A stretch of 64,000 nucleotides of DNA from Nephthysia sp036513515 (lineage in GTDB: Bacteria > Chloroflexota > Dormibacteria > Dormibacterales > Dormibacteraceae): positions 1 through 64,000 of the forward strand of contig DATBYW010000113.1 in assembly GCA_036513515.1 (NCBI GenBank). Direction: 5' to 3'. Every line of letters starts with the position of its first letter. The first letter of the stretch is position 1. Both the position numbers and the translations under genes were made by a program. Under the pieces are notes generated by a model that did not search any database, was not told the origin of the DNA, and saw only the letters and a list, made by a program, of their open reading frames with translations. Positions 1-8,608 of the stretch are shown in pieces.

Positions 1-38
1 CCTCACCCGCACCGCCGCGCCCCGCACCGCCCCCCGAG

Positions 39-250
39 GGTTACCTCCACGTCGACCACCCGGGCGAGCTGGTGCGGATGGACTGTTTCTACGTCGCCTC
101 TACGGCACCAAGGGCACCGTCTGGCAGTACACCGCCACCGACGTCTTCTCCGCTTACACCTGGGCTGAGCTCAGAGTCACTCCCAAGAACCCCTCGACAC
201 GCTGGACTTCAGCCATGGCCCGGCGGGTCGCCGAGGACCTCCTGCCCTGC
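39..250 (+). pseudogene. Remnant of an IS481-type transposase (integrase core), frameshifted
   Basis: Translation from about position 39 gives HPGELVRMDCFYV, then after a frame change near 97-100 gives GTKGTVWQYTATD, AYTWAELRVTP and TSAMARRVAEDL. In this order these are typical of the rve/DDE integrase core of IS481-family transposases. The two halves lie in different frames, best explained by loss of about 4 bases between the FYV and GTKG segments. The resemblance stops near 245, where the sequence changes to something unrelated and then to an MFS transporter. The N-terminal helix-turn-helix part is not in the window or is lost. It is a dead fragment. The family call is from memory of the motif pattern, not a search. 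Confidence 0.72.
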
Positions 251-267
251 GCCCGCTCACAGAGCCG

Positions 268-1116
268 TTGGTTTGCGGCCGCCCGGCGTGGATGGAAGTG
301 TGCCGGACCTTCGGTAAGGCCTTCGGCTTTCACGAGGCGCTCGACACGCTCGGCGCCCTCCTGGGTCCCACTGTCGCCTTTGTGCTGCTCGCCACCGGGC
401 GCAGCTTCCAGACCGTCTTCTGGGTGGCCATCCTCCCGGGACTGCTGGCCGTGACCTTCTTCGCCCTGCTCACCCGTGATCCCCGGCCCGCCGCCTGGCT
501 CAGGCAGCCGGGCAGCCGCCGGGACCTCCCGGCTGACTTCTGGCGCCTGCTGGTGCCGGTGACCGTGTTCGGGATCGGCAACTTCGCGCCCGCATTCTTC
601 ACGCTCAGGGCGGCCGAGATGCTCCAGCCCGAGCTGCCGCGGCCGACCGCTCTGACCGGCGCCGTGCTCTTCTACCTGGGACACCAGGCCATCGGGGCCG
701 CCGTCTCCTTTCCGGGAGGGTGGCTGGCCGATCGGATCGGCAGGGTTCCGATCCTCGTCCTGGCCTACCTGAGCTTTGGCCTGGCCTGCGGCGTGGCGAT
801 TTTCGGCCACGGGCCGCTGGCCCTTGCGCTGCTCGCCGTGCCGGTTGGTATACAGGCGCCCCTGGTGGTGGCGATGGAGAGCTCGCTGGTCAGCTCGCTG
901 GTGCCCGAGCGGGTCAGCGGCACCGCCTTCGGCATCCTGGCCGGCGTCAACGGCGCCGCGGACCTCCTGTCCAGCGTGGCGGTTGGAGTGCTCTGGACAG
1001 CCTTGGGCGCGCCCACGGCTCTGGCGCTGGGCGCTGCGCTGGCCGTGGCCGCGGCCGCCCTCCTGACCGCCCTGGGGCCTGCCCTTAGTCGGGCATCCGC
1101 AGCCGCTGCCGGCTGA
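268..1116 (+). pseudogene. 5'-truncated MFS transporter
   Basis: The reading frame encodes the C-terminal part of a major facilitator permease. GKAFGFHEALDTLGALLGP matches the segment after TM4 of drug/sugar-type MFS carriers. It is followed by about eight hydrophobic helices, including the inter-domain motif GGWLADRIGR around residues 150-160. A complete member has about 400 residues and 12 helices. Here roughly the first 130 residues are missing and the reading frame begins in sequence (268-305) unrelated to the family, directly after the IS481 remnant. The GTG at 268 is therefore only the first possible start. The stop at 1116 overlaps the 3' end of the convergent gene by about 30 bp. Probably non-functional. 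A short protein could still be made. Confidence 0.7.
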
Positions 1117-2956
1117 AGAGGTATTCGGGGATGGCGGCCATCGGAGGCCGCTCCCAGTCGCCGATCTCGACCAGCTCCAGCGAGAAGCGGTCGTTCTTGT
1201 ACTGGATCAGCTTCATCGAGCGGTTGATCTCCTCCAGGAGGTGCATGCGGTGCCGGTCGCCCAGTCGCTTGAGGGCGACCTGCATGATCGCAAACGCCAT
1301 CTTGGAGAGGTCGAAGAGCTCCTGGTTGCGGTGGATCCGCACTCCCAGGTCGGTCTGGGCCACCGCGTTGAGCCCGAAGTTCTCGACCAGATCGATGAGG
1401 TGTCCGGTCTCCACCCCATAACCGGTGAAGAAAGGCAGGCGTTCGAGCACCTCGCGCCGGCCCGCGTACTCGCCGGAGAGGGGCTGCAGCAAACCGGAGA
1501 GTTCCGGGTAGAAGAGATTGATCAGCGGACGCGCCACCAGCTCGGTGACCCGGCCGCCTCCCGCCGTCTCCAGGGCCCGCCCAAACTTCAGCGGCCGCCG
1601 GTAGAACCCCTTCACGTAGGAGATCCGGGAGTCGTTCAACAGCGGGCCCACCACGCCGTAGACGAACTGCGAGTGGATGTTCGAGATGTCGGTGTCGCAC
1701 CAGACCACGATGTCGCCCTTCAGGACGTGCAGGCTCTTCCAGAGCGCCTCGCCCTTGCCCTGGAAGGTGCCCAGCTCGGAAAGGATGTCGGCGTGCTGGA
1801 CCACGGGCACGCCGTGCGACCTCGCTATCTCTGCGGTGTTGTCCGCGGAGGCGCTGTCGATCACGACGATCTCGTCCAGCAGGGGCACCTTCTGCATGAG
1901 CTGGCTCTTCAAGGTGCGAAGGATCCGGCCGATCGTCGCCGACTCGTTGAGGGTGGGCAGCCCAAGGCTGATGGTCAGGCCCTGCCGCCGCTTCAGCTCC
2001 ACCAGCCTGCCGACGTCGCGGAACTCGCGCGAGTGAAAGGTGTTCTCGGCGAACCACTTGTCGACGACGGTGGAGACCTCGACGTGGGGGACCCCGAAAG
2101 GCGGCCCCGGTACCTCGTCCGCCATGATCGGCCCGGTGGCCTGGGCGCTCTTGGCGAGGATGACCGTGCCCGGCAGCTGCCGCACCGTGTCCTCCAGCCT
2201 CGCGCTCAGCATGACGGGAGACCGGGTCGCCTCGGCCCAGGCGCCCAGCACGACGACTCCATGCCGCTGGCCCTCGGCGGTGATCGCCTGGTTGGGCCGG
2301 GTCGATTCAACTTCCAGTACCTGAACCTGGCGCCGCCCCAGCTCGCCCTGGAGCTCGTGGAACTGGCGGGACTCCCGCTCCCGCCGGTCGGGGGTGTGAC
2401 GTGGGTCGTAGACGTGCATGGAGGTGATCCGGCCCTGAGGACCGGCCACGGAGGCGGCCAGGCGCAGAGCGAGGCCGGCGCTTGGACCGCCGCGGACGGG
2501 CACCAGCACACCCTCTTCGACCCGAAGCAGCCCTCCTCTGGGATCTGGTCTGACCAGCAGGAGGTCCGTGGGCGGATTGGCAATCAGGTCGTCCAGGGCC
2601 CCGTCTACGGGTCTCCCTCGCGACGAGCCGGGCCACTCCAGGAGGATGAGGTCGGAGGCGTTCTCGAAGGCCGCGTCCCGGACGCCCTGGGCGAGGCTGC
2701 CGGCGACGCGCACCTGCACCTTCAGGTCCACGTCCATGCGGTTCTCGAGCTCGGTGATCCGCTGCAGCAGCGAGCGGTAGCGGCGCGCCACCGTCACGTT
2801 CTGCGCGATGGGCCGCCCGCTCGGGAGCTCCACCACGCCGAGCAGGATGCCGCTGCCCTGCTCTCCGCAGAGGATGGATGTCGCCACCTCCAGCAGACCC
2901 GCGGCGGCGCCGGCCCGGGTGATCGGGATCAGCAGACGAGGGCGTCTAGGGTCCAA
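1085..2956 (-). CDS. Glucosyl-3-phosphoglycerate synthase (GT81) with two N-terminal UspA-like domains
   Basis: The protein has 623 residues from a TTG start that overlaps the stop of the upstream glycosyltransferase. Residues 1-135 and 142-285 each look like a UspA-type Rossmann domain, with repeated strands such as RLLIPIT, DLILLEW and GVLVPVRGG, GVVVLGAW. From about 325 it is a GT-A glycosyltransferase of the GpgS type: LPTLNE at 333-338, IDSAS near 366, GKGEALWKSL at 400-409 and the metal-binding DTD at 421-423. GpgS transfers glucose from an NDP-glucose to 3-phosphoglycerate, the first step to glucosylglycerate or methylglucose lipopolysaccharides. The GT call is firm. The attached UspA pair is unusual and suggests nucleotide- or stress-linked control, which is inference. 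The neighbours also act on carbohydrates. Confidence 0.83.
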   Translation of the reverse strand: MDPRRPRLLIPITRAGAAAGLLEVATSILCGEQGSGILLGVVELPSGRPIAQNVTVARRYRSLLQRITELENRMDVDLKVQVRVAGSLAQGVRDAAFENASDLILLEWPGSSRGRPVDGALDDLIANPPTDLLLVRPDPRGGLLRVEEGVLVPVRGGPSAGLALRLAASVAGPQGRITSMHVYDPRHTPDRRERESRQFHELQGELGRRQVQVLEVESTRPNQAITAEGQRHGVVVLGAWAEATRSPVMLSARLEDTVRQLPGTVILAKSAQATGPIMADEVPGPPFGVPHVEVSTVVDKWFAENTFHSREFRDVGRLVELKRRQGLTISLGLPTLNESATIGRILRTLKSQLMQKVPLLDEIVVIDSASADNTAEIARSHGVPVVQHADILSELGTFQGKGEALWKSLHVLKGDIVVWCDTDISNIHSQFVYGVVGPLLNDSRISYVKGFYRRPLKFGRALETAGGGRVTELVARPLINLFYPELSGLLQPLSGEYAGRREVLERLPFFTGYGVETGHLIDLVENFGLNAVAQTDLGVRIHRNQELFDLSKMAFAIMQVALKRLGDRHRMHLLEEINRSMKLIQYKNDRFSLELVEIGDWERPPMAAIPEYLFSRQRLRMPD

Positions 2957-4139
2957 CTGCCGCTCCTATCACGCGTTCGGTCTGCTCCAGGACGGTCGGC
3001 CAGGAGTAGCGCCGTATCGCCCGCCGGCGCTGGCGGGCGGCCCGCTGCTTGAGGGCGCGCTCGATCTGGTGGGCCACCTCGGGGCCCTCCGCGTCGAGGG
3101 GGAAGGTGTACATCCCGGCGCCACCCACCTCGCGCAGCACCGGCAGGTCGGCGCAGACCAGGGGCACGCGGGCCAGCGCGGCCTCCAGCACCGGAAGGCC
3201 GAAGCCCTCGGCGTCGCTGGGCAGCAGCACCACGTCGCTGATCCGGTAGAGCTCGGCCACATCCGTATTACGTACCGGATGCACCTCATCGGATCCCGCC
3301 TGCTCGAATAGAAACTGGACCACTCGCTCCAGGCCCAGCCGGGACCGCAGCTGCAGAAGCTGGTCGGCATAGCGCCGGTTGTCCGGGTTGTGAGGCCCGA
3401 GCGGTCCGGTCACCACCACACGCAGGCCGGGCATCCTCGGGCTGAGCTCCGCCGCCGCCCCGATCGCCAGCTCCAGCCGCTTGCGCGGGGTGACCCGGAT
3501 CGGCACCAGGACGAGCGGCGAGGCCTCCAGCGCGCCGGCCCTCTGAAGCAGCCGCCGGGCGTTCACGCCCACGTCGGCGAAATCCAGCGGATCGATGGCG
3601 TTGGGCACGACAGGCACCTGCTGGCTGGAGAGGCCGAAGGCGGCGGCCACCTGCGCCTGGCGCTGGCGTGAGATCACCACATAGGTGACGTCGGGCTGCG
3701 GGCGCCCCAGGAGGAGGTACGGCCATTTCTCCTTGCGATAGGCGGCGTACTGCTCCATGGTCCAGGCGAGGTCGTGCGTCCAGGCCAGCAGAGGCCGCCT
3801 CAGCTCGAGGAGTGCTGCGGCGAGGGGCAGGTTGAAGGGCATGGTCAGCACGTTGTGGACGATGACCAGGTCGCGATCGGCGAGTGTCGTCTGCAAGCGA
3901 TGGCAGATCCTACTCCGCAGGTCATCGAAAATGCCGGGTTGCTGGCCCGCTGCCAGGGCTCGGGTCACCCGCTCCACCTCCGGGTGGCGGGAGTCGAGCT
4001 CCTCGATGATCTCGGCGTCGCCCCGACCGGCCAGCAGCCGGACGTCGTAACCGGCCTGCCGCAGGTGCGCCGCCTGAGCGGCCATCGCCAGCTCGACACC
4101 TCCGGGGACGGGTGGCGCAGTGTAGTGCAGCACCGCCAA
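2946..4139 (-). CDS. GT4-family (group 1) glycosyltransferase
   Basis: A GT-B fold retaining glycosyltransferase of about 397 residues. Near the N-terminus is APPVPGGVE, the glycine-rich acceptor loop. The C-terminal half has VVTGPLGPHN and SDAEGFGLPVLEA, the E-x7-E-type nucleotide-sugar site of GT4 enzymes, followed by a conserved ADLPVLREV segment. The donor and acceptor cannot be told from sequence. The start is uncertain. TTG at 4139 is the first ordinary codon, but the frame is open further upstream and a CTG at 4163 overlaps the debranching-enzyme stop (CTGA), adding eight residues before the first strand. It sits between the debranching enzyme and the GpgS fusion on one strand with tiny gaps, so it is probably co-transcribed. 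Confidence 0.82.
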   Translation of the reverse strand: MAVLHYTAPPVPGGVELAMAAQAAHLRQAGYDVRLLAGRGDAEIIEELDSRHPEVERVTRALAAGQQPGIFDDLRSRICHRLQTTLADRDLVIVHNVLTMPFNLPLAAALLELRRPLLAWTHDLAWTMEQYAAYRKEKWPYLLLGRPQPDVTYVVISRQRQAQVAAAFGLSSQQVPVVPNAIDPLDFADVGVNARRLLQRAGALEASPLVLVPIRVTPRKRLELAIGAAAELSPRMPGLRVVVTGPLGPHNPDNRRYADQLLQLRSRLGLERVVQFLFEQAGSDEVHPVRNTDVAELYRISDVVLLPSDAEGFGLPVLEAALARVPLVCADLPVLREVGGAGMYTFPLDAEGPEVAHQIERALKQRAARQRRRAIRRYSWPTVLEQTERVIGAAVGP

Positions 4140-4159
4140 ACGCGGCTTGGAGCGCCCGT

Positions 4160-6280
4160 TCAGGCGGGCAGCTCCAGCCGAGTGACCTCGGGAGGCACTC
4201 GGTCGACCTTGACCCTGACGCCCTCGCCGCACTCGATGGTGAAGTCCAGCTCGCCCTCGCCGACGCGCATCCCCTCCACCCGGAGCCGGTTGTAGAGCGG
4301 GGTTTCCACCGGGTCGATCTTGAGCCGCCCCACCGTCAGGTCGGCCTCCACTCCGGTGAGTGTCTGGAGAAAGTGGAAGAGGGAGCCCGCGCCCCAGGCC
4401 TGGGGGCTGCAGCTCACCAGGTACTCTCCGGGCCCCGCGCCGAAGCGCTGGTCCCGGGCGAAGCCGCAGAAGAGCTCCGGTATTCGGTGATCGGGAAAGC
4501 GCAGGCAGGCCTCGAGTACCGAGCGGGCCACCAGCTCCGCCTCCCGGTGGAACCCGTAGCGCCGCATCCCGGCCGCGATCAGCGAGTTGTCGTGTGGCCA
4601 CACGGAGCCGTTGTGGTAGCTCATGGGGTTGTAGTTGACGGCCTCTGTGGAGACCGTTCGGATTCCCCAACCAGAGAACATGTCCGGTGTCATCAGCCGG
4701 CTGACGACATCCTCGGCTCTGCGCCGGTCGACGATGCCGGAGAGCAGGCAGTGTCCGGGGTTGCTGGTGACCGAGCTGACCTGGCGCTTGTCCCGGTCCA
4801 GCGCCTGCGCGTAGTAGCCCAGATCGGGCATCCAGAACATGTCGTTGAAGCGCTTGCGCAGCTCTTCGGCCTCGGCTTCGAGGCGGGCCGCGTTGGCCCT
4901 CAAACCCACCTGGTTGAAGATGCGGGCGAGGCCTGCTTTGGCGTGATAGACGTAGCCCTGCACTTCGACCAGGGCGGCCGGCAAGGGTGCCGGCACGCCG
5001 TAGTTCTCGACCAGCGAATCGTAGGAGTCCTTCCAGCCCTGGTTGCGGACGCCGACCGAGCCATGCTGGGCGTATTCGACGAAGCCGTCCTGGTCCAGGT
5101 CGCCGTAGTTGTCGATCCATTCCAGCGCCGCCATCACGTGCGGAAAGAGCTCGCTCAGCAGGTCCTGGTCTCCCGTCCAGTCCAGCAGCTCGACCAGGAG
5201 CACCAGGAAGAGGGGGGTGGCGTCCACGGTGCCGTAGTAGGGGGTGTGGGGCACGATCCCCAGCCTCGCCAGCTCACCAAACCGGATCTCATGGAAGATC
5301 TTGCCCGGCTCCTCTTCCCGCTCCGGGTCCACCCGCCGGCCCTGGTGCTCGGCGAGGTACCGGATGCTGCCGCGAGCCAGCTCGGGGTTCAGAGCCAGGG
5401 TCTGGAAGGAGGTGATCAGGGCGTCGCGCCCGAAGGGAACCGCGTACCAGGGGGTGCCAGCGGTGGGGACGAGACCGCTCGGCTTCTCGTCGCAGAGCAC
5501 CCGGAGGTCTTCCAGGTTGCGCCAGAGCAGTTCCTTGTCCAGCATCTCGTTGTCCGTGGCGAATCGGGTGGAGGAGGTGTTCCAGGCCTGGTATCTGCGC
5601 TCGAGAGCCTCCAGCTCGGCGTCGAAGTGGAAGTCCAGCAGAGGTTCGTCGTCGCCCATCCAGGGGAGGACGTCCACCAGGAGAACGAAGGTCTCCTGGG
5701 GCCCCAGGCTCACCTGCATGACGGCGCGGCCCGACCCGATCCGGGGCAGGGGGTTGAAGACCACCTCGGTGCTCCGGCGAAGGCCGTCGAGCCCCCGGTA
5801 GCCGAAGCTGAAGCCGGTCTCGTCGCGAACGGCTGGCTCCCGGACGCCCCCCATTGGCAGCGGGTGGTAGCCGCGGACCTCGAAGATGTCGAGGAAGTCG
5901 GCGTCGAAGCGGAGCTCGAGCTCGACCTGGATGGGATGCCGGTTGCAGTTCTGGAGCCCGATCCGCTCGTGCATCCCCTGATGGACGAAGCGCGTGCGCC
6001 GCAAGCTGATGCTCTGGCGGGGGATCGCGGGGCTGCCCACCTCGGGCTCCAGCGCGGGGTTGACCAGCTGAAAGGTTGCCACGTACGCCCGGTCCACGCT
6101 GTAGTTGAGGAGGATCGGCCTGCGGCCGTTGAGCCGCAGCTCGTAGAGCGAGAGGAACCGGGTGTCCGAGCGGTAGAGCCCCATCCCGGCCTCGTCGCCG
6201 GCAGGGATGTCGCCGCTGGGATCGGACACGACGAAGACGTCGTTCTGCTTGAGGATTACCCGGTCCTGGAGCACCGTCAC
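4160..6280 (-). CDS. Glycogen debranching enzyme (amylo-alpha-1,6-glucosidase type)
   Basis: The protein has about 706 residues from the GTG at 6280. The N-terminal domain starts TVLQDRVILKQNDVFVVSD and continues with GLYRSDTRFLSLYELRLNG, the usual opening of bacterial/archaeal glycogen-debranching N-terminal domains. The C-terminal half is a six-hairpin glycosidase: WYAVPFGRDALITSFQ, FVEYAQHGSVGVRNQGWKD, YHNGSVWPHDNSLIA. Such enzymes hydrolyse alpha-1,6 branch points in glycogen or related glucans. The reading frame stays open upstream to 6463, but that part overlaps der on the other strand and has no family resemblance. Start choice between GTG 6280 and GTG 6274 is open. First gene of the minus-strand carbohydrate operon, divergent from der by about 70 bp. 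Confidence 0.85.
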   Translation of the reverse strand: MTVLQDRVILKQNDVFVVSDPSGDIPAGDEAGMGLYRSDTRFLSLYELRLNGRRPILLNYSVDRAYVATFQLVNPALEPEVGSPAIPRQSISLRRTRFVHQGMHERIGLQNCNRHPIQVELELRFDADFLDIFEVRGYHPLPMGGVREPAVRDETGFSFGYRGLDGLRRSTEVVFNPLPRIGSGRAVMQVSLGPQETFVLLVDVLPWMGDDEPLLDFHFDAELEALERRYQAWNTSSTRFATDNEMLDKELLWRNLEDLRVLCDEKPSGLVPTAGTPWYAVPFGRDALITSFQTLALNPELARGSIRYLAEHQGRRVDPEREEEPGKIFHEIRFGELARLGIVPHTPYYGTVDATPLFLVLLVELLDWTGDQDLLSELFPHVMAALEWIDNYGDLDQDGFVEYAQHGSVGVRNQGWKDSYDSLVENYGVPAPLPAALVEVQGYVYHAKAGLARIFNQVGLRANAARLEAEAEELRKRFNDMFWMPDLGYYAQALDRDKRQVSSVTSNPGHCLLSGIVDRRRAEDVVSRLMTPDMFSGWGIRTVSTEAVNYNPMSYHNGSVWPHDNSLIAAGMRRYGFHREAELVARSVLEACLRFPDHRIPELFCGFARDQRFGAGPGEYLVSCSPQAWGAGSLFHFLQTLTGVEADLTVGRLKIDPVETPLYNRLRVEGMRVGEGELDFTIECGEGVRVKVDRVPPEVTRLELPA

Positions 6281-6350
6281 GATTCTAGAGGCGGCCAGCC
6301 CCCAACTCCCGCGCCGCTGCCGCATTGGCGGGGCGGCGGACAATGGGACC

Positions 6351-7676
6351 GTGTCTCGGCCCATAGTGGCGCTGGTCGGAAGGCCCAACACCGGCAAGTC
6401 CACCCTCTTCAACCGGCTCATCGGCTGGCGCAAGGCCATCGTCGACCGCCAGCCGGGACTCACCCGGGACCGCCTCTACGGAGTCGCCGAATGGAGGGGC
6501 CGGGAGATGTCGGTGGTCGACACCGCCGGCCTGGAGCTGAGCCCCGAAGCGTCCTCCGCCTCCGCCATCGAAGCGCAGACGCGGGTGGCCATCGAGGAAG
6601 CCCAGGTGATCGTCTTCCTGCTCGACGTCCGCGAGGGCGTGACGGCGATCGACCGCGACATCGCCAGCATGCTGAGGCGCTCCGGCCGCCCGGTGGTGGT
6701 GGCGGCCAACAAGGCGGACGATCCCCGGCAGGGATATCTGCAGCACGAGATCCTCGAGCTCGGCTTTCCCGAGGTGGTGAGGCTGTCCGGGCAGCACGGC
6801 ATCGGGGTCGACGACCTGCTGGACGCCATCCTCACCGGCTTGCCGCCCGCCGAAGAGATCGAGGCGGGGGAGGAGGCGGCCGCCCGCATCGCCATCATGG
6901 GCCGCCCCAACGTGGGCAAGTCGTCTCTCCTGAACCAGCTTCTCGGCGACCAGCGAGCGGTGGTCGGCGAGCTGCCCGGGACGACCCGCGATCCGGTCGA
7001 CACCGAACTCCTCTTCGACGGCCTGCCGGTAAGGCTGGTCGACACGGCGGGCATCCGGCGCCGCTCCACGGCTCGAGATCGGCTCGAGCGTGTTGGACTG
7101 ATGCGGGGCATCCGGGCCATGGAGCGCTCCGACGTCGTGCTGCTCGTGCTGGACGCTTCCGCCGGGGTCCTGGCGCAGGACCAGCATGTCGCCGGCTACG
7201 CGCTGGAGGCGGGCCGCGGCCTGGTGCTGGTGGTGAACAAGGTCGACCTCATGGAGCGCCCAGAGCGCCGCGCCAACTACTGGTCCAACCAGCTTCGCTC
7301 CGAGTTCCGGTTCGTCCCCCACGCGCCCGTGGTCGCGATCTCCGCTCTAACCGGCGAAGGTGTGGCGAAGGTCTTGCCCGCGGCGCTGGAGGTGGTTGGC
7401 CAGAGGCATCTGCGGGTACCCACCAATGAGCTCAACCGGATGCTCAGGGAAGCCTTCCTGCGCCGTCCGCCGCCCAGTTTTCATGGCAAGCGCCTGAACC
7501 TGAAGTACGCCACCCAGGCGGCGGCCGAGACGCCGACCTTCGTGCTCTTCGTGAACGATGTGAACCTCCTCCACTTCTCCTACCGCCGATACCTGGAGAA
7601 CCGCCTGCGCGAGCGGTTCGGCTTTGCCGGCAACCCCATACGGATCGTCCTGAGGTCTTCCGAGGCCCAGGATTGA
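6351..7676 (+). CDS. der: Ribosome-associated GTPase Der (EngA)
   Basis: The protein has 441 residues and two tandem GTPase domains, the hallmark of Der. The first P-loop is GRPNTGKST at residues 10-18 and the second is GRPNVGKSS near 184-192. Each is followed by a DTAG switch motif (VDTAGLELS, VDTAGIRRR) and an NKxD-type motif (ANKAD, NKVDL). The last hundred residues form the KH-like domain. Der acts in 50S subunit assembly. I chose GTG 6351 because SRPIVALVGRPN then follows directly. The frame extends upstream to 6207, but into sequence shared with the divergent gene. A GACAAT hexamer lies 6 nt before the start, so a leaderless message is possible. Confidence 0.95.
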   Translation: MSRPIVALVGRPNTGKSTLFNRLIGWRKAIVDRQPGLTRDRLYGVAEWRGREMSVVDTAGLELSPEASSASAIEAQTRVAIEEAQVIVFLLDVREGVTAIDRDIASMLRRSGRPVVVAANKADDPRQGYLQHEILELGFPEVVRLSGQHGIGVDDLLDAILTGLPPAEEIEAGEEAAARIAIMGRPNVGKSSLLNQLLGDQRAVVGELPGTTRDPVDTELLFDGLPVRLVDTAGIRRRSTARDRLERVGLMRGIRAMERSDVVLLVLDASAGVLAQDQHVAGYALEAGRGLVLVVNKVDLMERPERRANYWSNQLRSEFRFVPHAPVVAISALTGEGVAKVLPAALEVVGQRHLRVPTNELNRMLREAFLRRPPPSFHGKRLNLKYATQAAAETPTFVLFVNDVNLLHFSYRRYLENRLRERFGFAGNPIRIVLRSSEAQD

Positions 7677-7754
7677 CGCGGGTTTACAAATGCTTCGCAC
7701 TCTGGCGACCCGCGGCTGACAGAGTCGTGGATGTTGTGACACGTGGCATTCGTC

Positions 7755-8450
7755 ATGAGCGGTAACCGCGTCCTCGTCGTGGACGACGAGGATCACATTC
7801 TCGAGCTGGCTCGTCTGTACCTCTCGCGCGAGGGCTATCAGATCGAAACCGTCGCCGACGGTTCCCAGGCCCTGGCCCGTTTCGGCCAGGTAAAGCCCGA
7901 CCTGGTCGTCCTCGACATCATGCTGCCCAACCTTGACGGACTCACGATCTGCAAGGAGATCCGCAAGCAGAGCCAGGTGCCCATCATCATGCTCACGGCC
8001 CGCGACGAGGTGACCGACAAGGTGGTCGGGCTGGAGCTGGGGGCGGACGACTACCTGACCAAGCCCTTTCACCCTCAGGAGCTGGTGGCGCGGGCCAAGG
8101 CGCTTGTGCGCCGCGCGCGCCTCGAACCAGATCAGCCCAGGCTGGTCCGCGCCGGCCGCCTGGAGGTCGACCTGGAGCGGCACGAGGTGAGATTCGGCGA
8201 CGGGCGCGTCCAGCTCCGGCCGAAGGAGTTCGACCTCCTGGCGCTGCTCGCCAGGCACCCGGGCAGGGTCTTCCAGCGCAGCGAGCTGCTGGACCTGGTC
8301 TGGGGTTACGACTTCCCCGGCTACACCCGGACCGTCGACGTCCACGTCCAGCAGCTCCGGGACAAGCTTGCCCGCGGCGGGGTTGCCGATCCGGCGATCC
8401 AGACGGTCTGGGGAGTGGGATACAAGCTGGAGATAGGCGGCGCGGGCTGA
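7755..8450 (+). CDS. OmpR/PhoB-family response regulator
   Basis: The protein has 231 residues from ATG 7755 (a GTG at 7743 would add four). The receiver domain has acidic residues DD at 10-11, the phospho-acceptor aspartate D54 in VVLDIMLPNLDG, and the conserved lysine in LTKPFHP near 104. The C-terminal winged-helix domain is of OmpR/PhoB type (LRPKEFDLLALLARHPGRV, YTRTVDVHVQQLRDK, IQTVWGVGYKLE). It probably binds DNA repeats as a dimer after phosphorylation by the kinase encoded about 110-160 bp downstream. Its targets are unknown. No Shine-Dalgarno sequence is evident. Confidence 0.93.
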   Translation: MSGNRVLVVDDEDHILELARLYLSREGYQIETVADGSQALARFGQVKPDLVVLDIMLPNLDGLTICKEIRKQSQVPIIMLTARDEVTDKVVGLELGADDYLTKPFHPQELVARAKALVRRARLEPDQPRLVRAGRLEVDLERHEVRFGDGRVQLRPKEFDLLALLARHPGRVFQRSELLDLVWGYDFPGYTRTVDVHVQQLRDKLARGGVADPAIQTVWGVGYKLEIGGAG

Positions 8451-8608
8451 GTCCAGGCTGCGCGTTCCCGGTTCGGCGCCGGGCGTGAGAGGCTGTTTCA
8501 GGTTGTGATCAAACGGAACGTCCAGGGCGGGATGGAAGGGGTCCTGGTGGGGGTGCGAAGCTGAGTCTGCGCCTGCGGCTGCTCCTGGCAGCGATCGGGA
8601 TTGTCGTC

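Noticed and set aside
4112..6206. Long open frame (over 1,000 codons) antisense to the debranching enzyme and continuing over der
   Set aside because: A GC-rich shadow. The translation is His/Val/Glu-biased without motifs, while the opposite strand and the other frame hold clear enzymes.
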